This document shows, one piece after another, positions 1 through 5,752 of a stretch of 14,143 bases of DNA. The number at the start of each line of letters is the position of its first letter. Position 1 is the stretch's first letter. The position numbers and the translations under genes were made by a program. Below the pieces are notes generated by a model. That model was not told the DNA's origin. It did not search any database and saw only the letters and a program-made list of their open reading frames with translations. The DNA is taken from the NCBI GenBank assembly GCA_024641625.1, contig JAHECQ010000020.1, positions 5,853 through 19,995 on the forward strand, written 5' to 3'. Source of the stretch: Acidimicrobiales bacterium. GTDB taxonomy: Bacteria > Actinomycetota > Acidimicrobiia > Acidimicrobiales > SZUA-35.

Positions 1-403
1 CGAAGGCCGTGATCGATGCGTGAATGAGTGCAGGGTTGACTGCGGCCATGTGCTCGTAGCCCAGACCCATCCGGTCCATCACCCCGGGATCGGCCGACTC
101 GACCACGATGTCGGCCCCTTCGACCAGCGCCAGCAGTCGGGCTCGGCCCTCATCGGACTCGAGGTCGAGCACGACGCTGCGCTTGCCCCGATTGTGGGCC
201 CAGAACTCGAGCGACGCCTCGGGGTCGGCGGTGTCGCCGGCGAAGGGTCCCCGATGGCGGGCCGAGGACCCCGACGGCGGTTCGATCACGATGACCTCGG
301 CACCGAAGGAGGCGAGCACGGCGCTGCACAGGTGACCTCGCTCATCGCAGAGATCGAGCACACGGTAGGGGGCAAGGAGGGAGCCGGAGGGGTCTGCTGA
401 CAT
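1..403 (-). CDS. CaiB/BaiF family III CoA-transferase, N-terminal part (partial)
   Basis: The first 134 residues of a family III acyl-CoA transferase, which moves CoA between an acyl-CoA and a free carboxylic acid in the cytosol; the rest lies left of the window. Visible family features are the N-terminal Rossmann-like half with 'FGAEVIVIEPP', the 'FWAHNRGKRSVVLDL' stretch (the N-x-x-K-x-S CoA-binding region) and 'GYEHMAAVNPALIHASITAF'. The catalytic Asp would fall beyond the window edge. The ATG at 403-401 is preceded on its own strand by an in-frame stop 7 bases upstream, so no longer start is possible. There is no Shine-Dalgarno sequence; a CACACT hexamer ends 7 nt before the ATG, suggesting a leaderless mRNA. 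The protein is clearly paralogous to the divergent gene at 470-1780. The substrate cannot be told from sequence. The family is certain. Confidence 0.9.
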   Translation of the reverse strand, partial: MSADPSGSLLAPYRVLDLCDERGHLCSAVLASFGAEVIVIEPPSGSSARHRGPFAGDTADPEASLEFWAHNRGKRSVVLDLESDEGRARLLALVEGADIVVESADPGVMDRMGLGYEHMAAVNPALIHASITAF

Positions 404-410
404 GGCGCTC

Positions 411-463
411 AGTGTGCCACGGCGCAACGCCAACGTGAACTACGTCACGCCACCTGTCAGACT
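411..463. promoter_or_regulatory. Divergent leaderless promoters with shared -35 region and inverted repeat
   Basis: Rightward: GTGAAC (435-440), 17-bp spacer, CAGACT (458-463), then 6 nt to the ATG at 470. Leftward: TTCACG (complement of 434-439), 17-bp spacer, CACACT (complement of 411-416), then 7 nt to the ATG at 403. Both -10 boxes keep the A2/T6 positions that matter most, and both start codons sit where the transcription start would fall. The two -35 boxes overlap inside the left arm of an inverted repeat, CGTGA-N6-TCACG (434-449), which could be an operator for a dimeric regulator acting on both genes. Motifs and spacing are seen directly; promoter and operator function is inferred. 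Confidence 0.5.
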
Positions 464-469
464 GCGTCG

Positions 470-1780
470 ATGAGTCCTGAGCTGCGAGCATCCGAGCTGC
501 CGGTGTCCGTCCCGACGGCACCCGCCCCCGACCGCCCGGGTCCCCTTGCCGGTCTCCGCGTGGTCGAGCTGGCGCATGAGTTCTGTGCCTTCGCCGGTCG
601 ACTGCTGGCCGATGCCGGCGCCGAGGTCATCCTGGTCGAGCCCCCCGGAGGCTCGGCCCAGCGGACCCATGCCCCCTTCGCCGATGACGAACCCGGACTC
701 GAGCGCAGCCTCAGTTTCTGGGCCGAGAACACCAGCAAAGCCAGTGTCGTGGCCGCGCTCGACGAACCCGAGGACGTCGAGTTCTTCCGGCGGTTGGTCG
801 CCGGCGCCGATGTGCTGCTGGAGGCCGAGACGCCGGGGCGCCTGGAAGCACTCGGGCTCGATTACGACGACCTGGTGTTGGACAACCCCGATCTCGTCCA
901 CGTGTCGATCACGCCGTTCGGGCGTGATGGTGGCAACCACCCGGTCACCGATCTCACCATCTTGGCCAGGGGCGGTCCGATGTGGTCGAGCGGCTATGAC
1001 GACCACGAACTGCCACCGGTGCGTGGACGAGGCAACCAGGGCATCCGTATCGCCGCGCACTTCGCGGTCATGTCGACCATGACCGCGCTGCTCGGTCGTC
1101 GGCGCCACGGTGGCCAGTTCATCGATGTCAGCATGGTGGCGGCGGCCAACGTGACCACCGAATTTGCCAGCTACGGATGGTTGGCCGGGCAGCAGACGGT
1201 CCAGCGTCAGACGGGCCGTCACGCGACCCCGAACCCGACGGAGGCCACGCAGGTGCAGTGCGCCGATGGTCGGTTCCTCAATACCGGGGTGCCGCCTCGT
1301 CGTCCCGCCGAGTTCGAGTCGCTGCTGAAGTGGATCCGTGAGCTCGGCCTCGAAGACGAGTTCGAACTCAGCGCCATCATCGAACTGGGTGCCGGCTACG
1401 AGTATCTGTCGCTCCAGCTGATCGCCGAGGACCCTCTGGTGGGCGAGATCTTCCAAGCGGGTCGAGAGGCCATGCATTACATCGCCTCGAAGCTCTCGGC
1501 CCATGACACCTTCGTCGGCTTCCAACAGCGAGGCATCGCCTGTGGGATCGTGTGGTCGCCCGACGAGGTCATGAGCGATCCTCATTTCGTCGAACGCGGC
1601 TTCCCCACCGAGGTCCACCAGCCGCAGCTCGACCGGTCGGTGCTCTATCCAGGGCCCGCCATTCGCTTCACCGCCAGTCCGATGCGCATCTCGCACCCGG
1701 CTCCCGCCCTCGGCGCCGACACCGATCGCTATCGGGCCGAGTCGGCCCGGTCAGCCCGCCGTCGCGACGAGGAGGAGTAA
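470..1780 (+). CDS. CaiB/BaiF family III CoA-transferase
   Basis: A complete 436-residue family III CoA-transferase, slightly longer than the usual ~400. It would transfer CoA between acyl-CoA donor and acid acceptor. The CoA_transf_3 fold spans about residues 24-415: 'LLADAGAEVILVEPP' near 45-59, the 'FWAENTSKASV' CoA-binding stretch at 83-93, and Asp161 in 'HPVTDLTILARGG', aligning with the catalytic Asp that forms the acyl-enzyme anhydride in formyl-CoA transferase. The C-terminal half carries 'CADGRFLNTG' and the late 'MSDPHFVERGFP' motif typical of the family. The ATG at 470 has no Shine-Dalgarno sequence and lies 6 nt after a -10-like CAGACT, so it is probably leaderless. It is divergently paired with a paralog, as might suit co-regulated isoenzymes or a two-subunit enzyme. 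Substrate unknown. Confidence 0.93.
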   Translation: MSPELRASELPVSVPTAPAPDRPGPLAGLRVVELAHEFCAFAGRLLADAGAEVILVEPPGGSAQRTHAPFADDEPGLERSLSFWAENTSKASVVAALDEPEDVEFFRRLVAGADVLLEAETPGRLEALGLDYDDLVLDNPDLVHVSITPFGRDGGNHPVTDLTILARGGPMWSSGYDDHELPPVRGRGNQGIRIAAHFAVMSTMTALLGRRRHGGQFIDVSMVAAANVTTEFASYGWLAGQQTVQRQTGRHATPNPTEATQVQCADGRFLNTGVPPRRPAEFESLLKWIRELGLEDEFELSAIIELGAGYEYLSLQLIAEDPLVGEIFQAGREAMHYIASKLSAHDTFVGFQQRGIACGIVWSPDEVMSDPHFVERGFPTEVHQPQLDRSVLYPGPAIRFTASPMRISHPAPALGADTDRYRAESARSARRRDEEE

Positions 1781-1814
1781 CCAGCGACGACGGGCAGGAC
1801 CATCGAGAGGAGGT

Positions 1815-1834
1815 CGAGCTCAGGGGTGAGCGCG
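1815..1834. terminator. Possible bidirectional hairpin between convergent genes
   Basis: In the 64-bp gap between the convergent CoA-transferase and enoyl-CoA hydratase genes, GCTCA-gggg-TGAGC (1818-1831) forms a perfect 5-bp stem with a GGGG loop. It can extend by two G-C pairs beyond one mismatch (1815-1834). There is no T-tract on either side, so an intrinsic terminator is only a suggestion. The rest of the gap shows nothing else. Confidence 0.3.
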
Positions 1835-1844
1835 AGGGTGATGC

Positions 1845-2612
1845 TCAGCGGCCCGTCCACTGGGGCGGGCGCTTCTCGGCGAACGCGGTGGCGCCCTCGG
1901 TGGCGTCGTGGGACTTGAAGACCGAATCGATCAGTGGCTGCTGGAGCTTCCAGCCTTCGGCGTCGGTGAGACCGACCGAGTCCTTGATGATCTGCTTGGA
2001 GGCGATCACGCCCAGGGGAGCGTTCTTGGCGATGCGTTCGGCCAGTTCCATGGCGACGTTGACCGCTTCGCCCTTGGGCGCGAGCCGGTTGACGATGCCG
2101 AGCTGGGCGCCGCGCTCTGCGGTGATGGGATCGCCGGTGAGGGCGAGTTCCATGGCGATGGCCTGGGGCAGATGGTTGGGGAGGCGGAAGACGGCACCGG
2201 CACCGGCGAACAACCCCACGGTGACTTCGGGAATGCCCAGCTTGGCCCCCTCGGAGGCCACCAGAAGGTCGCACGACAGGGCGATCTCCAGGCCGCCGGC
2301 CAGGGCGAAGCCTTCGACTGCGGCGATGAGCGGCTTGCGGCAGGACTGCTCGGTGATGCCGGCGAACCCCCGTCCCTCGAGGTTGGGCATGCCGCCGGAG
2401 ACGAAGGCTTTGAGGTCCATGCCGGCGCTGAAGCCCCGACCGTTGCCGGTGAGCACGCCGACTCGAAGATCGTCGTCGGCGTCGAAGTCGTCGAGGATCG
2501 CAGCCAACGCGTTGGCCAGGTCGAGATTGACGGCGTTCATGGCGTCGGGGCGGTTGAGCGAGATGAGCAGCACGTTGCCACGGCGCTCGGTGAGTACGGG
2601 TGCATCAGTCAT
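1845..2612 (-). CDS. Enoyl-CoA hydratase/isomerase (crotonase) family protein
   Basis: A 255-residue crotonase, the normal length, expected to hydrate a 2-enoyl-CoA in beta-oxidation or a related acyl-CoA pathway in the cytosol. Oxyanion-hole segments are 'FSAGMDL' (61-67) and 'LAGGLEI' (104-110). Both catalytic Glu positions of the hydratases are occupied: Glu109 in GGLE and Glu129 in 'GIPEVTVGL', so it is likely an active hydratase rather than only an isomerase. It ends with 'FAEKRPPQWTGR', a typical C-terminus of this family. The ATG at 2612 is chosen over a much longer open frame because homology begins there ('VLTERRGNVLLISLNRP') and because a TACCCT box ends 7 nt upstream, giving a leaderless start. 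The upstream extension would run through the esterase gene. It stands divergent to the esterase with an 18-bp gap and convergent with the CoA-transferase. Exact substrate unknown. Confidence 0.92.
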   Translation of the reverse strand: MTDAPVLTERRGNVLLISLNRPDAMNAVNLDLANALAAILDDFDADDDLRVGVLTGNGRGFSAGMDLKAFVSGGMPNLEGRGFAGITEQSCRKPLIAAVEGFALAGGLEIALSCDLLVASEGAKLGIPEVTVGLFAGAGAVFRLPNHLPQAIAMELALTGDPITAERGAQLGIVNRLAPKGEAVNVAMELAERIAKNAPLGVIASKQIIKDSVGLTDAEGWKLQQPLIDSVFKSHDATEGATAFAEKRPPQWTGR

Positions 2613-2618
2613 CCGCAA

Positions 2619-2625
2619 TAGGGTA
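2619..2625. promoter_or_regulatory. Bidirectional promoter: overlapping -10 boxes of two leaderless genes
   Basis: The heptamer TAGGGTA reads as TAGGGT (2619-2624) on the plus strand and as TACCCT (complement of 2620-2625) on the minus strand; both fit the TAnnnT -10 consensus. The plus box is followed by 6 nt and the ATG at 2631, the minus box by 7 nt and the ATG at 2612. Transcription from either would therefore begin at or beside the start codon. Neither gene has room for a Shine-Dalgarno sequence in the 18-bp gap. No convincing -35 hexamer is seen at 16-19 bp on either side. Confidence 0.6.
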
Positions 2626-2630
2626 GCCAG

Positions 2631-3563
2631 ATGCCTCTTCAGCCCGATGTCCAAGCCCTCCTCGATCGCATCGCCGCCCTCGATCTGCCGCCTCTGGACT
2701 CGATGTCGGCCGAAGCTGCTCGTGAGTTCTCGATACAGCTCGCAGCGACGCGGCCGCCCGGCCCCGACCTCGACCAGATCGTCGACGGCGTCCTGCCCGG
2801 CCCCGCCGGCGACCTCGACTACCGGGCGTACCGAGCGGTGACCGGCAGCGACCTGCTGCCCGTCGTGCTCTATTTCCACGGTGGCGGCTGGGTGTTGGGC
2901 GGCACGATCTCGGACGACCCGTTGTGCCGTGACCTGGCGGTCCGCACCGGCGCGCTCGTCGTGTCGGTGAACTATCGGCATGCCCCCGAACATCGGTTCC
3001 CGGCGGCCATCGACGATGGCTTCGCCGCGCTCGGCTGGGTGGCCGACAACGCCGCCTCCCTGGGCGGCGATGCATCCCGTTTGGCGGTGTGTGGTTGGAG
3101 TGCCGGGGGCAACGTCGCCGCCGTGGTCGCGCAGCTCGCCCGGGACGCCGGTGGTCCGTCGATCGCCGGTCAGGTGCTGCTCACGCCGACAACCGACTAC
3201 GACCCGACTCGGCCCTCGATGTCGGAGAACGCCGAAGGCTATGTGCTGACCGCGAAGCTCATGAACTGGTTCTACGATCACTACGTCGACGAAGCCGATC
3301 GAGCCGACCCGCGTTTCGCTCCGATCCGGAACCCGAACCTCGTCGGCCTACCGCCGGCGTTCATCGTGACCTGCGAGTTCGATCCGCTCCGCGACGAGGG
3401 CGAGGCCTACGCCCGGGCGTTGGCCGCCGCCGGCGTCGATGCCCGCTTCCGGCGGTTCGACGGTCACCTCCACACCACGTTGGGCCAAGTCGATGTCGTG
3501 CCGTCGGGCGCGGCGGGCCGCGCCGCCATGGCCGAGGCCCTCAAGGGATTCCTCGGGCTGTAG
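2631..3563 (+). CDS. Alpha/beta hydrolase, hormone-sensitive-lipase (HSL) type esterase
   Basis: A 310-residue carboxylic ester hydrolase of the HSL/GDSAG group, the usual length. The oxyanion-hole motif HGGGW is at 83-87. The nucleophile elbow is GWSAGG with Ser157, the acid is Asp251 in 'EFDPLRDEG', and the base is most likely His281 in 'FDGHLHTT', aligning with the family's G-x-x-H-G-F. The supporting motif 'VNYRHAPEHRFPAA' (113-126) is also typical. The triad is complete, so an active cytosolic esterase or lipase is expected. There is no signal peptide or membrane segment. The ATG at 2631 has no Shine-Dalgarno sequence and lies 6 nt after TAGGGT, indicating leaderless translation. Its position beside acyl-CoA genes fits release of acids that are then CoA-activated, which is inference. 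Natural substrate unknown. Confidence 0.93.
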   Translation: MPLQPDVQALLDRIAALDLPPLDSMSAEAAREFSIQLAATRPPGPDLDQIVDGVLPGPAGDLDYRAYRAVTGSDLLPVVLYFHGGGWVLGGTISDDPLCRDLAVRTGALVVSVNYRHAPEHRFPAAIDDGFAALGWVADNAASLGGDASRLAVCGWSAGGNVAAVVAQLARDAGGPSIAGQVLLTPTTDYDPTRPSMSENAEGYVLTAKLMNWFYDHYVDEADRADPRFAPIRNPNLVGLPPAFIVTCEFDPLRDEGEAYARALAAAGVDARFRRFDGHLHTTLGQVDVVPSGAAGRAAMAEALKGFLGL

Positions 3564-3583
3564 CACCCGCGTCCGACTGCCTG

Positions 3584-3635
3584 CAGACAGCGGGGGCGTT
3601 TGTGTGGTTTGATGGCGTCCACCGGCTAGAGGAGG
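3584..3635 (+). promoter_or_regulatory. Candidate promoter and strong ribosome binding site for the dodecin pair
   Basis: In the 78-bp gap before the dodecin gene, CAGACA (3584-3589), an 18-bp spacer and TTTGAT (3608-3613) form a weak promoter candidate. A near-perfect Shine-Dalgarno GAGGAGG (3629-3635) follows, 6 nt before the ATG at 3642. This is the clearest leadered start on the plus strand of the window and suggests strong translation. A CCCGC...GCGGG pairing (3566-3570 with 3590-3594) downstream of the esterase stop could be a weak terminator. The ribosome site is confident; the promoter is not. Confidence 0.45.
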
Positions 3636-3641
3636 CTGCAC

Positions 3642-3875
3642 ATGAGTGAGAGTGTGTACAACGTCATCGAGTTGATCGGTACCAGCGCCGAGTCCTGGGA
3701 ACAGGCCACCTCGAACGCGGTGACCGAGGCCGCCACGACCTTGCGCGACCTCCGGGTCGCTCGGGTCATCGAGCAGGATGTCGTCGTCGAGGGCGGTCGC
3801 ATCACGCTCTATCGAACCAAGGTGCGCTTGTCGTTCAAGCACGAGACCTCTGCGTTCGAAGGCTTCGATGAGTAG
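3642..3875 (+). CDS. Dodecin family protein
   Basis: A 77-residue single-domain dodecin, close to the family's usual ~70. Dodecins form hollow dodecamers; the classical ones bind pairs of flavins and act as flavin buffers. The fold signature is clear: 'SVYNVIELIGTSAESWEQA' (beta1 and helix start), 'AVTEAATTLRDL' (helix), then 'GGRITLYRTKVRLSFKHE' (beta2-beta3). However, the Trp that stacks on the isoalloxazine ring (in L-x-W-F-E-V of classical members) is Val39 here ('LRVARVIEQ'), and the nearby flavin-contacting Gln is Arg58 ('LYRTKV'). Canonical flavin binding is therefore doubtful; Trp-less dodecins are known in the wider family. A strong Shine-Dalgarno sequence precedes the ATG. The 3' end overlaps the next gene by 8 nt, indicating translational coupling. 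Confidence 0.9.
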   Translation: MSESVYNVIELIGTSAESWEQATSNAVTEAATTLRDLRVARVIEQDVVVEGGRITLYRTKVRLSFKHETSAFEGFDE

Positions 3876-4608
3876 CTCGCCGGAGAGCCAGACGACCGAA
3901 CACACCTACAAGGTCATCCGGCTGGTGGCAACCAGTTCGGTGTCGTGGGAGGATGCCGCCCAACGCGCCGTCAACGAGGCCTGCAAGACGATCAAGAACC
4001 TCGATCATGCCCGGGTCATGGAAATGGACACGCTGCTGCGCGACGGTGGCGTCGTCCGCTACCGGGTCAAGCTCGAGATGGCCTTCCAGATCGATCGGGC
4101 GCGACCCAGCGAGGTGGCGGGCGAGCCCGACGTGCAGGTGAAGCGCTACCTGATCGTGGCCAACGAGACCCTCGCCGGCGATCTGGTACCGGCGTTGGTG
4201 GCCCAGCGGGTGGCCGCCGGGCCGTCGGAGTTCCACATCCTGGTGCCCGCCAGCCCGTCGCGCGACACCCAGCGCCTGCGGGCGTTGGTAGGTGACCCGA
4301 TCTCGGGGTATTCGTCGGTCGACCTCGTCGGTCTGCAGGAGGCGCAAGCCCAGGATCGTCAGCGTGCCGCTCAACGTCTCGAGACGTTCATCGATCGGCT
4401 GAGTGACTACCACCCGGTGATCACCAGCGAAATCGGACGCCCTGATCCCTTCGCTGCCATCACCCAGGTGATGGGTCGTTCGAGCTTCGACGAGATCATC
4501 ATCTCGACCGGTCAGCCCGGTGTGTCGCGCTGGTTGAAGCTCGACCTTCCCAGCCGGGTGCAGCGGGCCTTCCCCATCCCGGTCGTGGTGGTCCACCCGC
4601 CCACTTGA
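3868..4608 (+). CDS. Fusion protein: N-terminal dodecin domain and C-terminal Usp-like domain
   Basis: A 246-residue two-domain protein. Residues 11-77 are a second dodecin domain ('HTYKVIRLVATSSVSWEDA', 'VVRYRVKLEMAFQID'). A short polar linker (about 78-90) leads to residues 91-246, a universal-stress-protein-like alpha/beta domain: 'VKRYLIVANETLAG' (beta1), then 'SSFDEIIISTGQPGVSRWL' and 'FPIPVVVVHPP' at the end, as in actinobacterial Usp-type proteins. GQPG (215-218) followed 11 residues later by Ser229 resembles, but is one residue off, the Usp ATP motif G-x2-G-x9-[ST]. As in the upstream dodecin, the flavin-stacking Trp is replaced (His47) and the contact Gln is Arg66. The ATG at 3868 lies inside the end of the upstream gene as ATGAGTAG; homology begins directly after it, and a longer upstream frame is unlikely. 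A mixed shell displaying Usp domains is an inference. Confidence 0.85.
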   Translation: MSSSPESQTTEHTYKVIRLVATSSVSWEDAAQRAVNEACKTIKNLDHARVMEMDTLLRDGGVVRYRVKLEMAFQIDRARPSEVAGEPDVQVKRYLIVANETLAGDLVPALVAQRVAAGPSEFHILVPASPSRDTQRLRALVGDPISGYSSVDLVGLQEAQAQDRQRAAQRLETFIDRLSDYHPVITSEIGRPDPFAAITQVMGRSSFDEIIISTGQPGVSRWLKLDLPSRVQRAFPIPVVVVHPPT

Positions 4609-4629
4609 GCATTGGAGCGACCGGCGATC

Positions 4630-4635
4630 TAGTGT
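4630..4635 (+). promoter_or_regulatory. -10 box of a leaderless promoter for the VOC protein gene
   Basis: TAGTGT fits TAnnnT and is followed by exactly 6 nt and the ATG at 4642, the same spacing as upstream of the esterase and the alpha/beta hydrolase. There is no Shine-Dalgarno sequence in the 33-bp gap, so this gene probably has its own leaderless transcript rather than depending only on read-through from the dodecin pair. No good -35 box is seen. Confidence 0.5.
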
Positions 4636-4641
4636 CGCCTC

Positions 4642-5427
4642 ATGTGGATTCGACTTCGCCAGATCGCAGTGGTGGCCGCTGACTTGCACAAGACCGGGCT
4701 CGACATCGGCACGGTGCTCGGGGTCGAGGCCTGTTTCACCGACCCGAGCGTCAAGCAGTTCGGCCTGAAGAACACCCTGTGGCCGGTCGGCACCCAGTTC
4801 CTCGAGGTGGTCACACCCATCACCGACAACACGGCGGCGGCTCGTTACGCCGGTCGGCGTGGCGGCGGGGACACCGGCTACATGGTGATCACCCAGGTCG
4901 ACGATGCCCCGGCCCGACGGGCCCGAGCTGCGGCGTTGGGTGTGCGCATCGCCTTCGACATGAGCCATCCCGAGAGCGGCCACGATGGTATGCAGCTCCA
5001 TCCCGCGGACACCGGCGGTTCGTTCTTCGAACTCGATCAGATGACGGGCGAGAACGGCAACGAGCCGGGCGGGCCGTGGTGGCCGGCGGGCAGGAACTGG
5101 GAGCCCTACGTCCGCACCGCCGCCGTCGGCGGCATCTCGGCGGCCGAGCTGCAGAGTCCCGACCCTGAACGGCTTGCCGCGCGGTGGTCGGAGATCGCCG
5201 AGATCGAATTGACCGCCGACTCCGACGGCCATCCGGTCATCCCGCTCGACAATGCCTCGCTGCGGTTCGTCCCCGAGACCGACGGCCGGGGCGAGGGCCT
5301 CGGCGGTATCGACGTCATTGCCAACGACCGGGAGGCCATCTTGGCCGGGGCCCACGCTCGTGACTGCTACGTGAGTGATGACGAGGTGTCCATCGCCGGG
5401 CTGCGGGTCTATCTGCGCACCTCGTGA
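4642..5427 (+). CDS. Glyoxalase-like (VOC superfamily) protein
   Basis: A 261-residue cytosolic protein of the vicinal-oxygen-chelate superfamily, which contains glyoxalase I, extradiol dioxygenases and epimerases. The first half (about 1-135) shows the beta-alpha-beta-beta-beta pattern: 'WIRLRQIAVVAADL', 'TQFLEVVTPI' with Glu55 in the usual metal-ligand strand, 'GYMVITQVDDA', then 'MQLHPADTGGSFFELDQM' with His120 and Glu130 as further candidate ligands. The first-strand ligand that is often His is Gln7 here, so metal binding may differ. The second half (about 150-261) looks like a degenerate repeat of the fold ('VGGISAAELQSPDPERLAARW', 'GGIDVIANDREAILAGA'). The ATG at 4642 is leaderless-type. 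The 3' end overlaps the convergent neighbour by 19 bp. The reaction cannot be assigned. Confidence 0.8.
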   Translation: MWIRLRQIAVVAADLHKTGLDIGTVLGVEACFTDPSVKQFGLKNTLWPVGTQFLEVVTPITDNTAAARYAGRRGGGDTGYMVITQVDDAPARRARAAALGVRIAFDMSHPESGHDGMQLHPADTGGSFFELDQMTGENGNEPGGPWWPAGRNWEPYVRTAAVGGISAAELQSPDPERLAARWSEIAEIELTADSDGHPVIPLDNASLRFVPETDGRGEGLGGIDVIANDREAILAGAHARDCYVSDDEVSIAGLRVYLRTS

Positions 5428-5741
5428 CGCTCGCCGGTGGGGCTGAACACCCACAACGCCGCGTCCCGTCGGTTGATCGTCTTCGACTGTTGGCGCTCGT
5501 GACGGCGCGCTTCGAGGTCGGCGACCACCTCCTCGGCCGACTCTGCCTCGGTCTCGTACATCGCCAGGTACTTGTGCCCTGACGACGCTCCCTTGGCCTC
5601 GTCGAGCACGAAGCGTTGGGCCGAGCGGAAGTTGGTGGTTCCGAGTACTTCCTCGAGGTGGGTGTTCTCGTACCAATCGTTGAACTCGTCCTCCATTCCC
5701 TCGCGGGGATTGCTGAGGACCATGACGACGAACGTGGGCAT
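5409..5741 (-). CDS. EthD-like / dimeric alpha-beta barrel small protein
   Basis: A 110-residue protein with the ferredoxin-like dimeric alpha-beta barrel pattern of EthD-type and similar stress/monooxygenase-like proteins. It begins 'MPTFVVMVLSNPREGMEDEFNDWY', where the E-x-x-F-N-x-W-Y segment and following 'NTHLEEVLG' carry the conserved aromatic and His residues (His32). 'HKYLAMYETEAES' forms the later strand. The ATG at 5741 is preceded by a perfect AGGAGG (complement of 5749-5754) at 7-nt spacing, overlapping the stop codon of the upstream alpha/beta hydrolase, so the two genes are clearly one transcription unit. Such proteins often accompany catabolic enzymes, but no reaction can be assigned here. 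The stop overlaps the convergent VOC gene by 19 bp. Confidence 0.8.
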   Translation of the reverse strand: MPTFVVMVLSNPREGMEDEFNDWYENTHLEEVLGTTNFRSAQRFVLDEAKGASSGHKYLAMYETEAESAEEVVADLEARRHERQQSKTINRRDAALWVFSPTGERHEVRR

Positions 5742-5752
5742 CGGGAAGCCTC

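Noticed and set aside
440..1696. Open frame of 418 codons opposite the second CoA-transferase
   Set aside because: It is a shadow of a gene with a visible catalytic motif; the translation has no family features.
2613..3281. N-terminal extension of the enoyl-CoA hydratase through the esterase gene
   Set aside because: Crotonase homology begins at the ATG at 2612, a -10 box fits just before it, and the extension is antisense to an esterase with an intact triad.
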